NCBI GenBank assembly: GCA_003141855.1
Contig: PLNS01000027.1
Span: 108,470 to 160,470 of the forward strand
Direction: 5' to 3'
Origin: Candidatus Bathyarchaeota archaeon
Lineage (GTDB): Archaea > Thermoproteota > Bathyarchaeia > Bathyarchaeales > Bathycorpusculaceae
DNA length: 52,001 nt
The notes beneath the pieces are model-generated. The model saw only the letters and a program-made list of their open reading frames with translations. It ran no database searches and had not been told where the DNA came from. How positions within the stretch are numbered: the stretch's first letter is position 1; every line of letters begins with the position of its first letter. Both the position numbers and the translations under genes were made by a program. Of this stretch, positions 24,423 to 32,971 are shown piece by piece.

Positions 24423-25955
24423 TTAGCCAAATTGCACCGTTTGTATTAGATTTAGGAAAGGAGTCGGATAGATCCCTATTATGATGACCATGACTACCAC
24501 AATTGCGAGGGCGATTTTCATGTATTTGGGTACTTCAACGATTTTTTTCTCTCCCCAGTTTTTATTGGAACCGAGAAAAACGCGTGAAGTGAATCTTAGC
24601 GAGTAAGCAAGTGAGAGCACTGTTGCAACGAGCATTAAAACTGTAGGGAGTATGTAGAAGCTGTCAGTAGCCATTACTTGGAAAGCGCCAATGAATATCA
24701 GAACCTCGCTTATGAAGCACGCAAACGGAGGCGCTCCAGCGATGCTTAAAGCGGCTATAGTTGCTGAAACTGCTGTAAACGGCATTTTGCCTGCTAATCC
24801 GCCCATTTCGCGGATGTCTCGTGTTTCCGTTTGATGCATGACTGCTCCGGCGGAAAGGAAGAAAAGACCTTTACTTACAGCGTGGCTGAGGATATGAAGA
24901 ATTGTTCCAGCTATAGCCGTAGTTGAAACAACTAAGACTGCAGTTCCAGCAACCGCGTTAGAGGGAAACAGTGAGATACCAAACATGATATAACCCATGT
25001 GGGCGATGCTGGAGTAGGCGATAAGCCGTTTTATGTCTGTTTCCACCAGCGCAATTAGGGAGCCGAAGAACGCAGAAATTATGCCAAAGATTGCCAATGC
25101 ATGCAGGAAGTTTAATGCGAAAGCTGGGTCGGCTAAGTTGACTGCTGGAAAAACAACACCCAGTGATAAACGCAGAATTGCGTAAGCTCCTGCGCTGATA
25201 ATGACTCCGCTAAGTAACGCAGACATCGTTGCTGGAGCTTCAGAGTGGGCATCTGGCAGCCACATGTGCACGGGCACAATTGCCATTTTAACGGCGAATC
25301 CAGCGGTCAGGGCGATTAGGACCCACTTGACAACGTCGGGGAAGGCAGTCGTCAGTAGGGCGGTTTGAGCTTGGAACATGTCAGTGAAGCCTGTTAGCCA
25401 GTAGATTGCGCCTATGCCTAAGAGCACGAAGACGGCGCCTGCATGTGTGAATATGAAGAATTTGAATGCTGCCTTGTATGAATCACGATAGCCCCAGTTG
25501 CCCACGATGAAGTAGGCGGGAACTAGCATTAACTCCCAGCAGAAGTAAAATAGTATCAGGTTGGATGTTATGAATACGCCCACAAGACCGATGGATAGCA
25601 TCGTTAAAAGGGCATAGTAAACTGCAACGTTTTTCTTGCCTTCCATGTAGTTTATAGAGAAGAGAGCAGCAGCGAAAATTAAAATGACACTTATAATTGC
25701 TATTGAAACGCTCATGCCATCCGCAAAAAGCGAAAAGTCGGCATTCAAAATCTGAATCCAAGCGTGGGATTCCACATACCGGTGGCCTGGATTATTAAGA
25801 ATCGCCGGAACAGTTGTTAAAAGCAACGCCAAAATAACCAATGCTATTAAAGCAACAAAAATGGCTGCGGCTTTATTTGATTTTTTCCCTGTTAAGTAAA
25901 CAAAGGGTATGCTGATAGCCGGGAGAGCGAATACTGCTAGTAAGGTAAAGGACAT
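24423..25955 (-). CDS. nuoM: Complex-I-like antiporter subunit NuoM
   Basis: The 510-residue, 14-helix protein carries the family marks FYFCWELMLVPAYFIVGNWG, PVHMWLPDAHSEAPATMSAL and DIKRLIAYSSIAHMGYIMFG, which include the Glu and Lys residues of the proton path. It is the second pumping subunit of the membrane arm. The gene lies between nuoL (5 bases upstream) and nuoN (21 bases downstream). Confidence 0.93.
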   Translation of the reverse strand: MSFTLLAVFALPAISIPFVYLTGKKSNKAAAIFVALIALVILALLLTTVPAILNNPGHRYVESHAWIQILNADFSLFADGMSVSIAIISVILIFAAALFSINYMEGKKNVAVYYALLTMLSIGLVGVFITSNLILFYFCWELMLVPAYFIVGNWGYRDSYKAAFKFFIFTHAGAVFVLLGIGAIYWLTGFTDMFQAQTALLTTAFPDVVKWVLIALTAGFAVKMAIVPVHMWLPDAHSEAPATMSALLSGVIISAGAYAILRLSLGVVFPAVNLADPAFALNFLHALAIFGIISAFFGSLIALVETDIKRLIAYSSIAHMGYIMFGISLFPSNAVAGTAVLVVSTTAIAGTILHILSHAVSKGLFFLSAGAVMHQTETRDIREMGGLAGKMPFTAVSATIAALSIAGAPPFACFISEVLIFIGAFQVMATDSFYILPTVLMLVATVLSLAYSLRFTSRVFLGSNKNWGEKKIVEVPKYMKIALAIVVVMVIIIGIYPTPFLNLIQTVQFG

Positions 25956-25960
25956 TTTTT

Positions 25961-27952
25961 TTACACTCCTATCGTTAATATTATAAGGATTGCGATTAGT
26001 ATGAAGCCGAGCACTGCTGCGGCGATATAATTCCTGAGGGATGTCGAAGGCGCTTTCTTCATTTTCGAGACTCCGGTCAGCGTCTTATTGGCTAAGACAT
26101 TTATTAGTTTATCCAGTGATTTGTCCGCATAAACATCAAGGTAAACATGAACTTCGTTTGCAAGATGAATAATTGTTGAAGCAAACTTTTGTGGAAAGAG
26201 ACTAATCATACCCTCAAAACGTCTAACACCATCGGAAACGTTTGAAATGCCCCTTGCTATACCTCCGTAAACATCGTCAAAGAAGTAGCCGTGGCTGAGA
26301 ATAGTTGTAAGTGGGTTTTTACCTGCTGCGATGTTTCGGACACCTTGGTAGTTCTTGTAGTATGAGTAGTATGCAATCAGTCCGGTGGGTATTAGCAGGG
26401 ATAGGAAGATGGGTGTTTCTAAGTTTGTGAAGGCTCCAAGTAGAGAAGTTTCTAAAGATACGTGCATGAAACTTGCGACTAATGGCTCAGCGAGTCCCCA
26501 AACGATACATAAGCCTGCAAGAATCATGGCTGGGATGAGCATGACTTTTGGTGCTTCATGAACATGCTGTTTTTTTAAGTGTTCAGACTCTTTTCCCATG
26601 AACACCAAACTGAACATGCGGACACTGTACGCGAAGGTTATGGCGGTTGTGGCGTAGAGCAGAATGATTTGTATGAGGTTTCCTGCGTCGGTTACGCTGG
26701 TGATGATTAAGCCTTTGCTGAAGAACGCTGCAAAAGGCGGCAAGCCACTTGTGGTAATTATCATTATAGCCATTAAAATGAATGAAATCGGCATGGTTTT
26801 CTTAAGACCGCCCATCAAACGCATGTCACGGGTGCCAATGGCGTGTATAATGCCTCCTGCGAGGAGGAATCCGAGACCTTCGAAGAAAGCGTGGCTTATC
26901 ATGTGGAATAAACTGGCGAACCAGCCGATGGATGCAGCTCCTTCAACAGCTGTGCCTAAACCAGCCATCATGAAGCCGATTTGGCTAATGGTTGAGTATG
27001 CGAGGACTCCTTTGATGTCGGTTGTTGTTAGGGCTAATGTTGCGCCAATTATGGCGGTTAACACTCCTATCCAGGTGACTACTGGGAACCAGAGAGGTTG
27101 CAGTGCAGCAATTAGCACGGGTGCAACTGAGAATATGAGTATGAACCTTGCAAGCAAGTAGATACCTGCTTTGACCATTGTTGCAGCGTGTAAGAGGGCG
27201 CTGACTGAGGTTGGTGCTTCCATGGCGCTATAGAGCCAAGTGAACAATGGAAGCTGCGCGGACTTTGCAATTGCGCCGCCTAAAACCAAGAACGCAGCAA
27301 TAACCAGAAGGCCAGTATCCAAAGTTCCTGCTGTGGCCGCGGTCTGGATGCCATTTATTATTCCATGGAAACTGAAGGTTCCGAACATAGTAAAGAGGAT
27401 GCCTATGGCTGCAAGCAAGGCGATGTCGCCGATGCGGGTCATGATGAAAACTTTAGTGCCTGCCCGGACAGATTCTGGCCGCTTGTACCAGAACGAGATT
27501 AGTGCATACGAGCATAAGCCTACCATTTCCCAGAAAATGAACATCTGGATCAAGTTATCTGAGATTACTAGGCCTATCATTGAACCGATGAAGAGGAGCA
27601 GTAGGAAATAGTATCGTGTTAAACCTTCTTCGCCTTTCATGTAGCCTAGCGAGTAGATGGCAATGATTAACCCAAAGAAGGCAACCAGCGTAGTGAATAA
27701 AACACTGAGCGGGTCAATGAACACTCCAGCGCTAATGCCTGTGATCCAAGCAACCGAAGTGCTTGTGGCTTCACCAGAACCGAAGAAAACGCCGGGCACC
27801 AGTGAAAGCGCCAAGCCGGCAGTTATTACTGAGATTGCCACTGCGAAGTAGTTTCTGGCTTTAGCGCTGTATTTTGCGATTAATGGAACAAATAAGCTGG
27901 CTATAAGCGGAAGGATCCAGACAAGCCATGACGAGACATCTTCAAGAATCAT
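25961..27952 (-). CDS. nuoL: Complex-I-like antiporter subunit NuoL
   Basis: The 663-residue protein shows FIFWEMVGLCSYALISFWYK and the classic NuoL block LPLFTWLYSAMEAPTSVSAL followed by LHAATMVKAGIYLLAR, and extends past the 14 antiporter helices by about 120 residues ending in a last hydrophobic helix (about 640-660), as expected for the long lateral helix of NuoL. This supports a full-length membrane arm rather than the shorter arm of most group 4 hydrogenases. ATG overlaps the nuoK stop by one base. Confidence 0.93.
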   Translation of the reverse strand: MILEDVSSWLVWILPLIASLFVPLIAKYSAKARNYFAVAISVITAGLALSLVPGVFFGSGEATSTSVAWITGISAGVFIDPLSVLFTTLVAFFGLIIAIYSLGYMKGEEGLTRYYFLLLLFIGSMIGLVISDNLIQMFIFWEMVGLCSYALISFWYKRPESVRAGTKVFIMTRIGDIALLAAIGILFTMFGTFSFHGIINGIQTAATAGTLDTGLLVIAAFLVLGGAIAKSAQLPLFTWLYSAMEAPTSVSALLHAATMVKAGIYLLARFILIFSVAPVLIAALQPLWFPVVTWIGVLTAIIGATLALTTTDIKGVLAYSTISQIGFMMAGLGTAVEGAASIGWFASLFHMISHAFFEGLGFLLAGGIIHAIGTRDMRLMGGLKKTMPISFILMAIMIITTSGLPPFAAFFSKGLIITSVTDAGNLIQIILLYATTAITFAYSVRMFSLVFMGKESEHLKKQHVHEAPKVMLIPAMILAGLCIVWGLAEPLVASFMHVSLETSLLGAFTNLETPIFLSLLIPTGLIAYYSYYKNYQGVRNIAAGKNPLTTILSHGYFFDDVYGGIARGISNVSDGVRRFEGMISLFPQKFASTIIHLANEVHVYLDVYADKSLDKLINVLANKTLTGVSKMKKAPSTSLRNYIAAAVLGFILIAILIILTIGV

Positions 27953-28269
27953 TATGCTTCAACCTCACTTTCATCTTTATCTTGAATCAGCTGCACTATT
28001 TTGCTGATGTCGCTTGTTCCGTACTTCTTGGCTACAATAACAAGCAACGCCAAAATTACTCCGCTAATGGCGGTATCTGTTGAGAACGCTAAGATCAGGA
28101 ATGCTTCTCCTAAACCTACACCTGCGGCAGAAGCAAGTATAACAAAATTTAACGTGGCTGCAGTAGCGATTAACTCTACTGAAATGAAGACTTTCAGGAG
28201 TTGACGGTTGGTGAGCAAGCCGTAAATTCCGACTGCCAGCATCACTAAGGATAATATGACAAAGTCCAT
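27952..28269 (-). CDS. nuoK: Complex-I-like subunit NuoK
   Basis: The 105-residue protein has three helices. The first buried acidic residue of NuoK is kept in KVFISVELIATAATLNFVIL (Glu). At the position of the second buried Glu the sequence has Asp, in ILAFSTDTAISGVILALLVI (E to D), a conservative change that retains the charge. The C-terminus is a 20-residue charged tail (IQDKDESEVEA). It overlaps nuoJ and nuoL by single bases, so translation is coupled. Confidence 0.9.
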   Translation of the reverse strand: MDFVILSLVMLAVGIYGLLTNRQLLKVFISVELIATAATLNFVILASAAGVGLGEAFLILAFSTDTAISGVILALLVIVAKKYGTSDISKIVQLIQDKDESEVEA

Positions 28270-28733
28270 TATTTCCCACCCTTCTTCTTCTCATATAAGA
28301 CAATAGCGATTCCTAACGCCACCGTCAAAATAACCAGAGCCTGCAAAATAACATCCAAGCCCCGCACGTTCCACAATGCGTCGCCGAAAGAAATGTTGGA
28401 AGCAGCTGCCCCTGTGGCACCTGAAACAGATAGAAAAATCGCTGGTAACGACAAAACTGCTCCAGCGCCAATTAAAGCGCCAGTACGTTTAGGGGAGGTT
28501 TTCTTGGTTGGTTTATCGCCCAACATTTCGCCTGATAAGAAAAGGATGGCTAATGTGCCCACACCGACGGCAAACTGGAAGATAGCTGCAAAGATTGCGC
28601 CGTTTAACACGTAAATTAATGCAGTGAAAAAGAAAGTTCCTGCCAATGCCGCAACGGAATAGATGACTTCGTCGAGGAAGAGCGCCAATACGGCGGAGAT
28701 TATTAGGCCTACTGCGAGAATTTCAAAGATCAC
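28269..28733 (-). CDS. nuoJ: Complex-I-like subunit NuoJ
   Basis: The 154-residue protein has five helices with the family block SVAALAGTFFFTALIYVLNG then AIFAAIFQFAVGVGTLAILF, including the pi-bulge region of TM3 (FAVGVGTLAIL). It forms with A and K the link between the E-channel and the antiporters. A loop of basic residues (TKKTSPKRTG) separates helices 3 and 4. It overlaps the nuoI stop by four bases. Confidence 0.88.
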   Translation of the reverse strand: MIFEILAVGLIISAVLALFLDEVIYSVAALAGTFFFTALIYVLNGAIFAAIFQFAVGVGTLAILFLSGEMLGDKPTKKTSPKRTGALIGAGAVLSLPAIFLSVSGATGAAASNISFGDALWNVRGLDVILQALVILTVALGIAIVLYEKKKGGK

Positions 28734-29179
28734 TGTGATTTAGCCTCCGTAGCGTTTGGGTTTGGCTTCATGATTAATGCGAATTTGTCAGTTGTGGCTA
28801 ACTCGTAGAAGTCGGAGCTTTTTATTGCCTCTCGGGGGCAACTTTCAACGCATTGGTGGCAGAAAATGCATTTGTTTAGGTTGATTTGGGGGCGTTTCCT
28901 GCCTCCTTCAATCTCAACGATTTCAATTGCTTTGGCTGGGCAATCTCGGACGCATACTCTACAGTTGGAGCCAACGATTGATTGTACATCTAAAGTTAGC
29001 CCATTCTTGCCTGTTCCGATGTCGATGATGTTGCAGGATTTAATCTCGTAAACTGTCTTACCTCGGGCATCGTCGGGAAGCTTAGGTTTCACGAAAGGAT
29101 ACTTTGTTGTGGCTGGCTTAGTGAATATGTGGGATGCTGCCCGTTTGAATATTGGAGATATGCGTGATTTTTTCGTCAT
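28730..29179 (-). CDS. nuoI: Two-cluster ferredoxin subunit NuoI, first motif lacking one Cys
   Basis: The 149-residue form starts MTKKSRISPIFKRAASHIFT two bases after the nuoH stop. The second motif (residues 104-114, CIFCHQCVESCP) is a complete 4Fe-4S site. The first has only C73, C76 and C80 (CRVCVRDCP); the place of the first Cys, three residues before C73, is Gly70 (sequence IVGSNC). The cluster is thus 3-Cys, or uses another ligand such as C49. An in-frame upstream ATG at 29380 runs through nuoH and is rejected. The subunit passes electrons between a ferredoxin-like donor and the B/CD module. Confidence 0.88.
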   Translation of the reverse strand: MTKKSRISPIFKRAASHIFTKPATTKYPFVKPKLPDDARGKTVYEIKSCNIIDIGTGKNGLTLDVQSIVGSNCRVCVRDCPAKAIEIVEIEGGRKRPQINLNKCIFCHQCVESCPREAIKSSDFYELATTDKFALIMKPNPNATEAKSQ

Positions 29180-29181
29180 TG

Positions 29182-30171
29182 TTAGACCACCAATGGGTAA
29201 ACCCATGTTACCAATGCAACGGTGAGCATCAAGGATAGTAATGCAGCGGGCAAAAGGATTCTCCAGTTGCCTGATAAGACTTGGTCGATGCGGAAGCGGG
29301 CAAACACGCATGTGATGTACTCGGTTATAGTTACGACTACTAGCAGTTTGAGGACAAACCACAAGGTATACCAGAACCATGATGCCCCGAAGAACACTGG
29401 TCCGTATGGTCCGCCGAGGAACAGTTCAACCACTAAAGCTGAACCGAAGACCACTTGCACATCGCGTGTTAAGTGTAGGAAGGCTAGTTTTGCGCCTGTG
29501 TATTCGGTTTCTAATCCGCCGACGAGTTCACTTTCTGCGTGAGGAACGTCGAAGGGGTCTTTTTCGAGTTCTGCCTGCATAGTTATGATGAATAGGACAA
29601 AAGCCCATGGCGCTAAAAGTATGAATGGAATGACCTGGCTTGAAGCTATCGTGGCAATACTTAAGCTTCCAGCAATGAAAGCAGGCGTTAACGCGATTAG
29701 GAAGAGCGGTATATCATAGCCCAAAAACTGGGTTAACACTCTTGCTGAGCCAATGGTGCCGTATGGATTGCATGATGCCCAACCAGCAAGGAACAACAAA
29801 AAGTTGGCGATTGTTGCAAACGCCAAAATAACGATCAAGTCGCCGCTAAAACCATTGACGGAAAGAACGCTTGCGCCGTCAACGGGTATGAAACAGAAAG
29901 CAAAAACCATGATTGTAAAAGCAACCAGAGGCGCAAACTTGAAAACGGTTTTTTTAGCTTCTCTTGGCGTAATATCTTCTTTTGTTAATAGTTTTATGAA
30001 GTCTGCTAAGGGCTGAAGAATACCTCCTGGACCTGCAACCATTGGACCGACGCGGTTTTGTAGGCGTGCTTCGATTTTTCGCTCCATCCAATCGCAGAAT
30101 AACGTTAAGAGCAGTATGAAGGTGAAGCCTGGGAAGACGAGTATACGGAAGATTAGGGTAAAGTCGATCAT
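29182..30171 (-). CDS. nuoH: Complex-I-like subunit NuoH
   Basis: The 329-residue, eight-helix protein contains RKIEARLQNRVGPMVAGPGG (the Glu-Arg-rich first loop that touches the quinone-site region) and the key loop EKDPFDVPHAESELVGGLET then EYTGAKLAF, with the acidic residues of the E-channel. In hydrogenase relatives the same subunit contacts the [NiFe] module. It lies seven bases after nuoCD. Confidence 0.93.
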   Translation of the reverse strand: MIDFTLIFRILVFPGFTFILLLTLFCDWMERKIEARLQNRVGPMVAGPGGILQPLADFIKLLTKEDITPREAKKTVFKFAPLVAFTIMVFAFCFIPVDGASVLSVNGFSGDLIVILAFATIANFLLFLAGWASCNPYGTIGSARVLTQFLGYDIPLFLIALTPAFIAGSLSIATIASSQVIPFILLAPWAFVLFIITMQAELEKDPFDVPHAESELVGGLETEYTGAKLAFLHLTRDVQVVFGSALVVELFLGGPYGPVFFGASWFWYTLWFVLKLLVVVTITEYITCVFARFRIDQVLSGNWRILLPAALLSLMLTVALVTWVYPLVV

Positions 30172-30178
30172 TTCTGGG

Positions 30179-31756
30179 TCACCGGTCCGTGCATGAGAAG
30201 CATGGGTCTAAGCTAACAAAGTTGGCTGGAACATCAGCTATGCTCTCACCTATTGCTGTTTTGAGGAATGATGGAATGTTAGCGAATGTTGGGGTGCGGA
30301 CTTTAACGCGGTCAGGCATGTCTGTTCCGTTGCTTTTAACGTAGTAGAAGAGTTCGCCTCTTGGGGCTTCAACGCGGTTTACTGCTTCGCCTGCAGGTAC
30401 AGACCTGGGTGTGTCAATTCGGAAGGGTCCAGATGGCAGGTGGTCGACTGCATACTCGATGATGTTGATGCTTTCTTCAACTTCATCCATGCGAACATTC
30501 ATTCTTGCCCATGTATCGCCTGTAGTGTAAACTATTTCTTTGAAGGGAATCTCGCCATAGGCTTCATAAGGTTCATCCTTGCGTACGTCTATGTCGACGC
30601 CTGAACCTCGAGCCACTGGACCAACCACTGAAAGCTTGAGTGCATCTTCTCTTTTGAGTACGCCTACGTTTTTCATGCGTAGCCTTAGTGTAGGTTCATT
30701 TTCGTAAATTTGTCTATAGAAGGGCAGTTTTCCGCGGAGGTCTTTGAGGGTAGCTTTGATTTTGGGGACATCAGTTTCTTTTATGTCTCGTCTTACGCCG
30801 CCGATAGTCATGAGTGACGAGTAAACGCGGTTACCGCTGGTTAACTCGATTAAATCCATAATTGGTTCGCGGTCTCTCCAGAAATACTGAAACAGGGTTT
30901 CATAACCGATTTCTAATCCTGCATGACCCAAAGTCAAAAGGTGGCTGTGTAGCCTGTTGAGTTCTAAAGCTACTACGCGGAGGTATTTGGCTCTTGGAGG
31001 AACCTCAGTTTTCAATATTTTTTCGACAGCTTCAACAAAGCCACAAGCATGGATACTATTGCAAATCCCGCAGATTCGTTCAACCAAGTAAACGTCTTGC
31101 AGGTAAGTGCGTGATTCAGTTGCTTTCTCGATACCCCGGTGAACGTAGCCTATTCGGGGTTCAACTTTAGTTACTATTTCTCCGTCAACTGTAACAGCGA
31201 ATTTTTCAGGCTCCAACAACGCTGGATGCTGGGGACCGATGATAATTTTTACTAGCCTTTCATTCTCTGGAAGCTTAATTTCTTCAGATGGTGGTGTTGG
31301 GACTAGTTTTACTTCGCTTGCCTTAACATCTTTTCTTAATGGGTAAACGCCTTGAGGCCAATTTTCTGACAGGACAAAGTGTCCTAGGGTTGGGTGTCCC
31401 TCGAAGACTACGCCTAAAAGGTCGGCTACTTCCAGTTCATGGAAGGCGGCGCCTGGATGAAGGTCGACTATTGTTTGGATTTTCGGGTTTTCTTTAGGTA
31501 CTTCAGCTTTTATTGTTACAAAAACGTTGGATGTGTGTACGTGGTAGTAGACGCCTATGTTTGCGCCAAGGTCTAAACCTGTTATGGCTGTTATGCCAGT
31601 CTTCTCATCCGCTTCAATCATTGATTGTAAAACATCGCGGTGTAAGCCGTTGTTGACGGTTATGGTGGCTGCGCCAAGTTTGCCTAGTTGAATTTGGACT
31701 TTATCGCCAAATTTGGATTTGATTAAGCTAATCATGTCTATGTTACTGTTTGGCAA
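30179..31756 (-). CDS. nuoCD: Fused NuoC-NuoD with intact [NiFe]-hydrogenase site
   Basis: The 525-residue fusion has a NuoC part (residues 1-150, ending VFEGHPTLGHFVLSENWPQG VYPLRKD) and a large NuoD-like part (160-525). Unlike NuoD it keeps both nickel-binding motifs: R227-ICGIC-NSIH (C229, C232, H236) and the final D517-PCFSCTDR (C519, C522). The protein ends right there, at the place where NuoD ends with a cysteine-free motif, so no C-terminal peptide needs to be cleaved by a maturation protease. This predicts a real [NiFe] site producing or using H2. A fused C-D order also occurs in some NuoCD proteins. Confidence 0.9.
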   Translation of the reverse strand: MPNSNIDMISLIKSKFGDKVQIQLGKLGAATITVNNGLHRDVLQSMIEADEKTGITAITGLDLGANIGVYYHVHTSNVFVTIKAEVPKENPKIQTIVDLHPGAAFHELEVADLLGVVFEGHPTLGHFVLSENWPQGVYPLRKDVKASEVKLVPTPPSEEIKLPENERLVKIIIGPQHPALLEPEKFAVTVDGEIVTKVEPRIGYVHRGIEKATESRTYLQDVYLVERICGICNSIHACGFVEAVEKILKTEVPPRAKYLRVVALELNRLHSHLLTLGHAGLEIGYETLFQYFWRDREPIMDLIELTSGNRVYSSLMTIGGVRRDIKETDVPKIKATLKDLRGKLPFYRQIYENEPTLRLRMKNVGVLKREDALKLSVVGPVARGSGVDIDVRKDEPYEAYGEIPFKEIVYTTGDTWARMNVRMDEVEESINIIEYAVDHLPSGPFRIDTPRSVPAGEAVNRVEAPRGELFYYVKSNGTDMPDRVKVRTPTFANIPSFLKTAIGESIADVPANFVSLDPCFSCTDR

Positions 31757-32282
31757 TTGGTTTTACCTCCTCAACTACTGGTTGAGCCGCATGGGCTACT
31801 ACGACTTCTGGTTTGGCAACCTCAGGCTCTTTTGCTGGTTTAGGCTGTTTCTTAGCTTTAGGCGGATTTAACGCATTTAGAAGCTTAACGACTCCGTCAA
31901 GCATTGCTTCTGGACGCGGTGGACATCCAGGTATGTAAGCGGTAACTGGGATTACTTTGTCTACGCCGCCGACCACGTTGTAGTTTCCTTCAAAAACTCC
32001 GCCGCTGCATGCGCATGCGCCGATGGCTACGACGAATTTGGGCTGCGGCATCTGGTCATAGATGCTTTTTAGTCGTTCTGCACATTGCTGTGTGACGCAG
32101 CCAGTTACTAATAAGACGTCGGCGTGTCTGGGTGAGGGTTCGAGTTTTACGCCGAAGCGTTCAACGTCATATTTTGGCGTCAGCAGGGCAACTATTTCTA
32201 TGTCGCAGCCGTTGCAGGCGCCAGAGTTAAAGTGCAAGACCCAAGGCGACTTTACTCGCGCCCACGTTTTTATGTCAGTCAT
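31743..32282 (-). CDS. nuoB: [NiFe]-hydrogenase small subunit/NuoB-like
   Basis: The 179-residue subunit has the hydrogenase-type SGACNGCDIE motif (C23, C26), C90 in VVAIGACACSGGVF and C120 in YIPGCPPRPEAM, the four ligands of the proximal [4Fe-4S] cluster. NuoB of complex I has adjacent cysteines at the first site, so this is the hydrogenase arrangement, but GGVDKVIPV TAYIPGCPPRP resembles NuoB strongly. After residue 140 comes a 38-residue tail of Pro, Lys, Ala, Glu and Val (KAKKQPKPAKEPEVAKPEVV) that looks disordered. It overlaps nuoCD by 14 bases. Confidence 0.9.
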   Translation of the reverse strand: MTDIKTWARVKSPWVLHFNSGACNGCDIEIVALLTPKYDVERFGVKLEPSPRHADVLLVTGCVTQQCAERLKSIYDQMPQPKFVVAIGACACSGGVFEGNYNVVGGVDKVIPVTAYIPGCPPRPEAMLDGVVKLLNALNPPKAKKQPKPAKEPEVAKPEVVVAHAAQPVVEEVKPIAKQ

Positions 32283-32623
32283 TAATCTTTTCCTCCTTCG
32301 ACAATAACCAAGCCTGCGACAAGAATTATGCCGAGGTAGAGGATTAAGAGAAGCGGGTTTGAGCCTGCTAAGGTGAAAGAAGCAAAAGCAAGAACTAAAA
32401 CAGATGAGTCAAAGATTATGAAGTAAATTAGGTACTTGTATAACGATACGTTGATTTTTAACCCTTGGAAGGATACTTTTTCTCCGCAAGCGTATGCTGC
32501 TTGCGCGTTCTCGCTTATGGTGGTTTTAGGCGCTGATCGTTTGCCTAAAGTATAGATCACCATTGTTGAAATGAAGATTAATATGAAAGCTATGAGGCCT
32601 TCAACAATGCCCTCAACAATCAT
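32282..32623 (-). CDS. nuoA: Complex-I-like subunit NuoA
   Basis: The 113-residue protein has three helices with the family motif AAYACGEKVSFQGLKINVSL between helix 1 and 2 (YxCGE, holding the Cys of the loop that faces the quinone site) and DSSVLVLAFASFTLAG in helix 2. NuoA is usually absent from group 4 hydrogenases of the Ech/Mbh/Hyc type, so its place as the first gene here is informative. The start has GGAG about 10 bases upstream (on the minus strand AACGGAGAGACAAAGT). Confidence 0.88.
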   Translation of the reverse strand: MIVEGIVEGLIAFILIFISTMVIYTLGKRSAPKTTISENAQAAYACGEKVSFQGLKINVSLYKYLIYFIIFDSSVLVLAFASFTLAGSNPLLLILYLGIILVAGLVIVEGGKD

Positions 32624-32971
32624 ACTTTGTCTCTCCGTTCATGCTCTTAATCATTAAAGCCGCCTCGATGGTAGAGCTAAATTTGCATTTGTTATATCCA
32701 AAAGGCTTACTGTGAACGTATTTAAGTTTATCTGCGTAAAAACTGTGCAAGTAGGCAGTATTTTGCGTAATTGACAGATGATCGTCTCCCACGCAGCAGG
32801 CTTCTTCTCCAGCGAAACCTCCTAGTATACTCTCTGCACTCGCTCTTTTTTCTCCCATACTACCCCGAGCTAGTTCACATAAAAGAAACACACTTGCATT
32901 TAAATTTTAAGAACAAAAATATGCAAAATTTCATGCTTTTCCAAACTTACAGGACAAGCCAGAAAGAAAAG
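32624..32971. promoter_or_regulatory. Promoter region of the complex-I-like operon
   Basis: No gene supported: the two opposite frames over this stretch (92 and 117 codons) have no protein-like features. On the minus strand, TATA-like elements GGATATAAC (about 32692-32700) and CTTAAATACG (about 32719-32728) lie 70-105 bases before the nuoA start, consistent with a leader of several tens of bases. The same stretch also holds the 3' end of the DUF1622 gene transcript, which is transcribed in the same direction from upstream, so co-transcription is not excluded. Confidence 0.4.

Noticed and set aside
22887-32623. Ordinary Fpo/Nuo complex I
   Set aside because: The large subunit retains both pairs of [NiFe] cysteines and the small subunit has CxxC; NuoD and NuoB do not. 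The name nuo is kept for the fold only.
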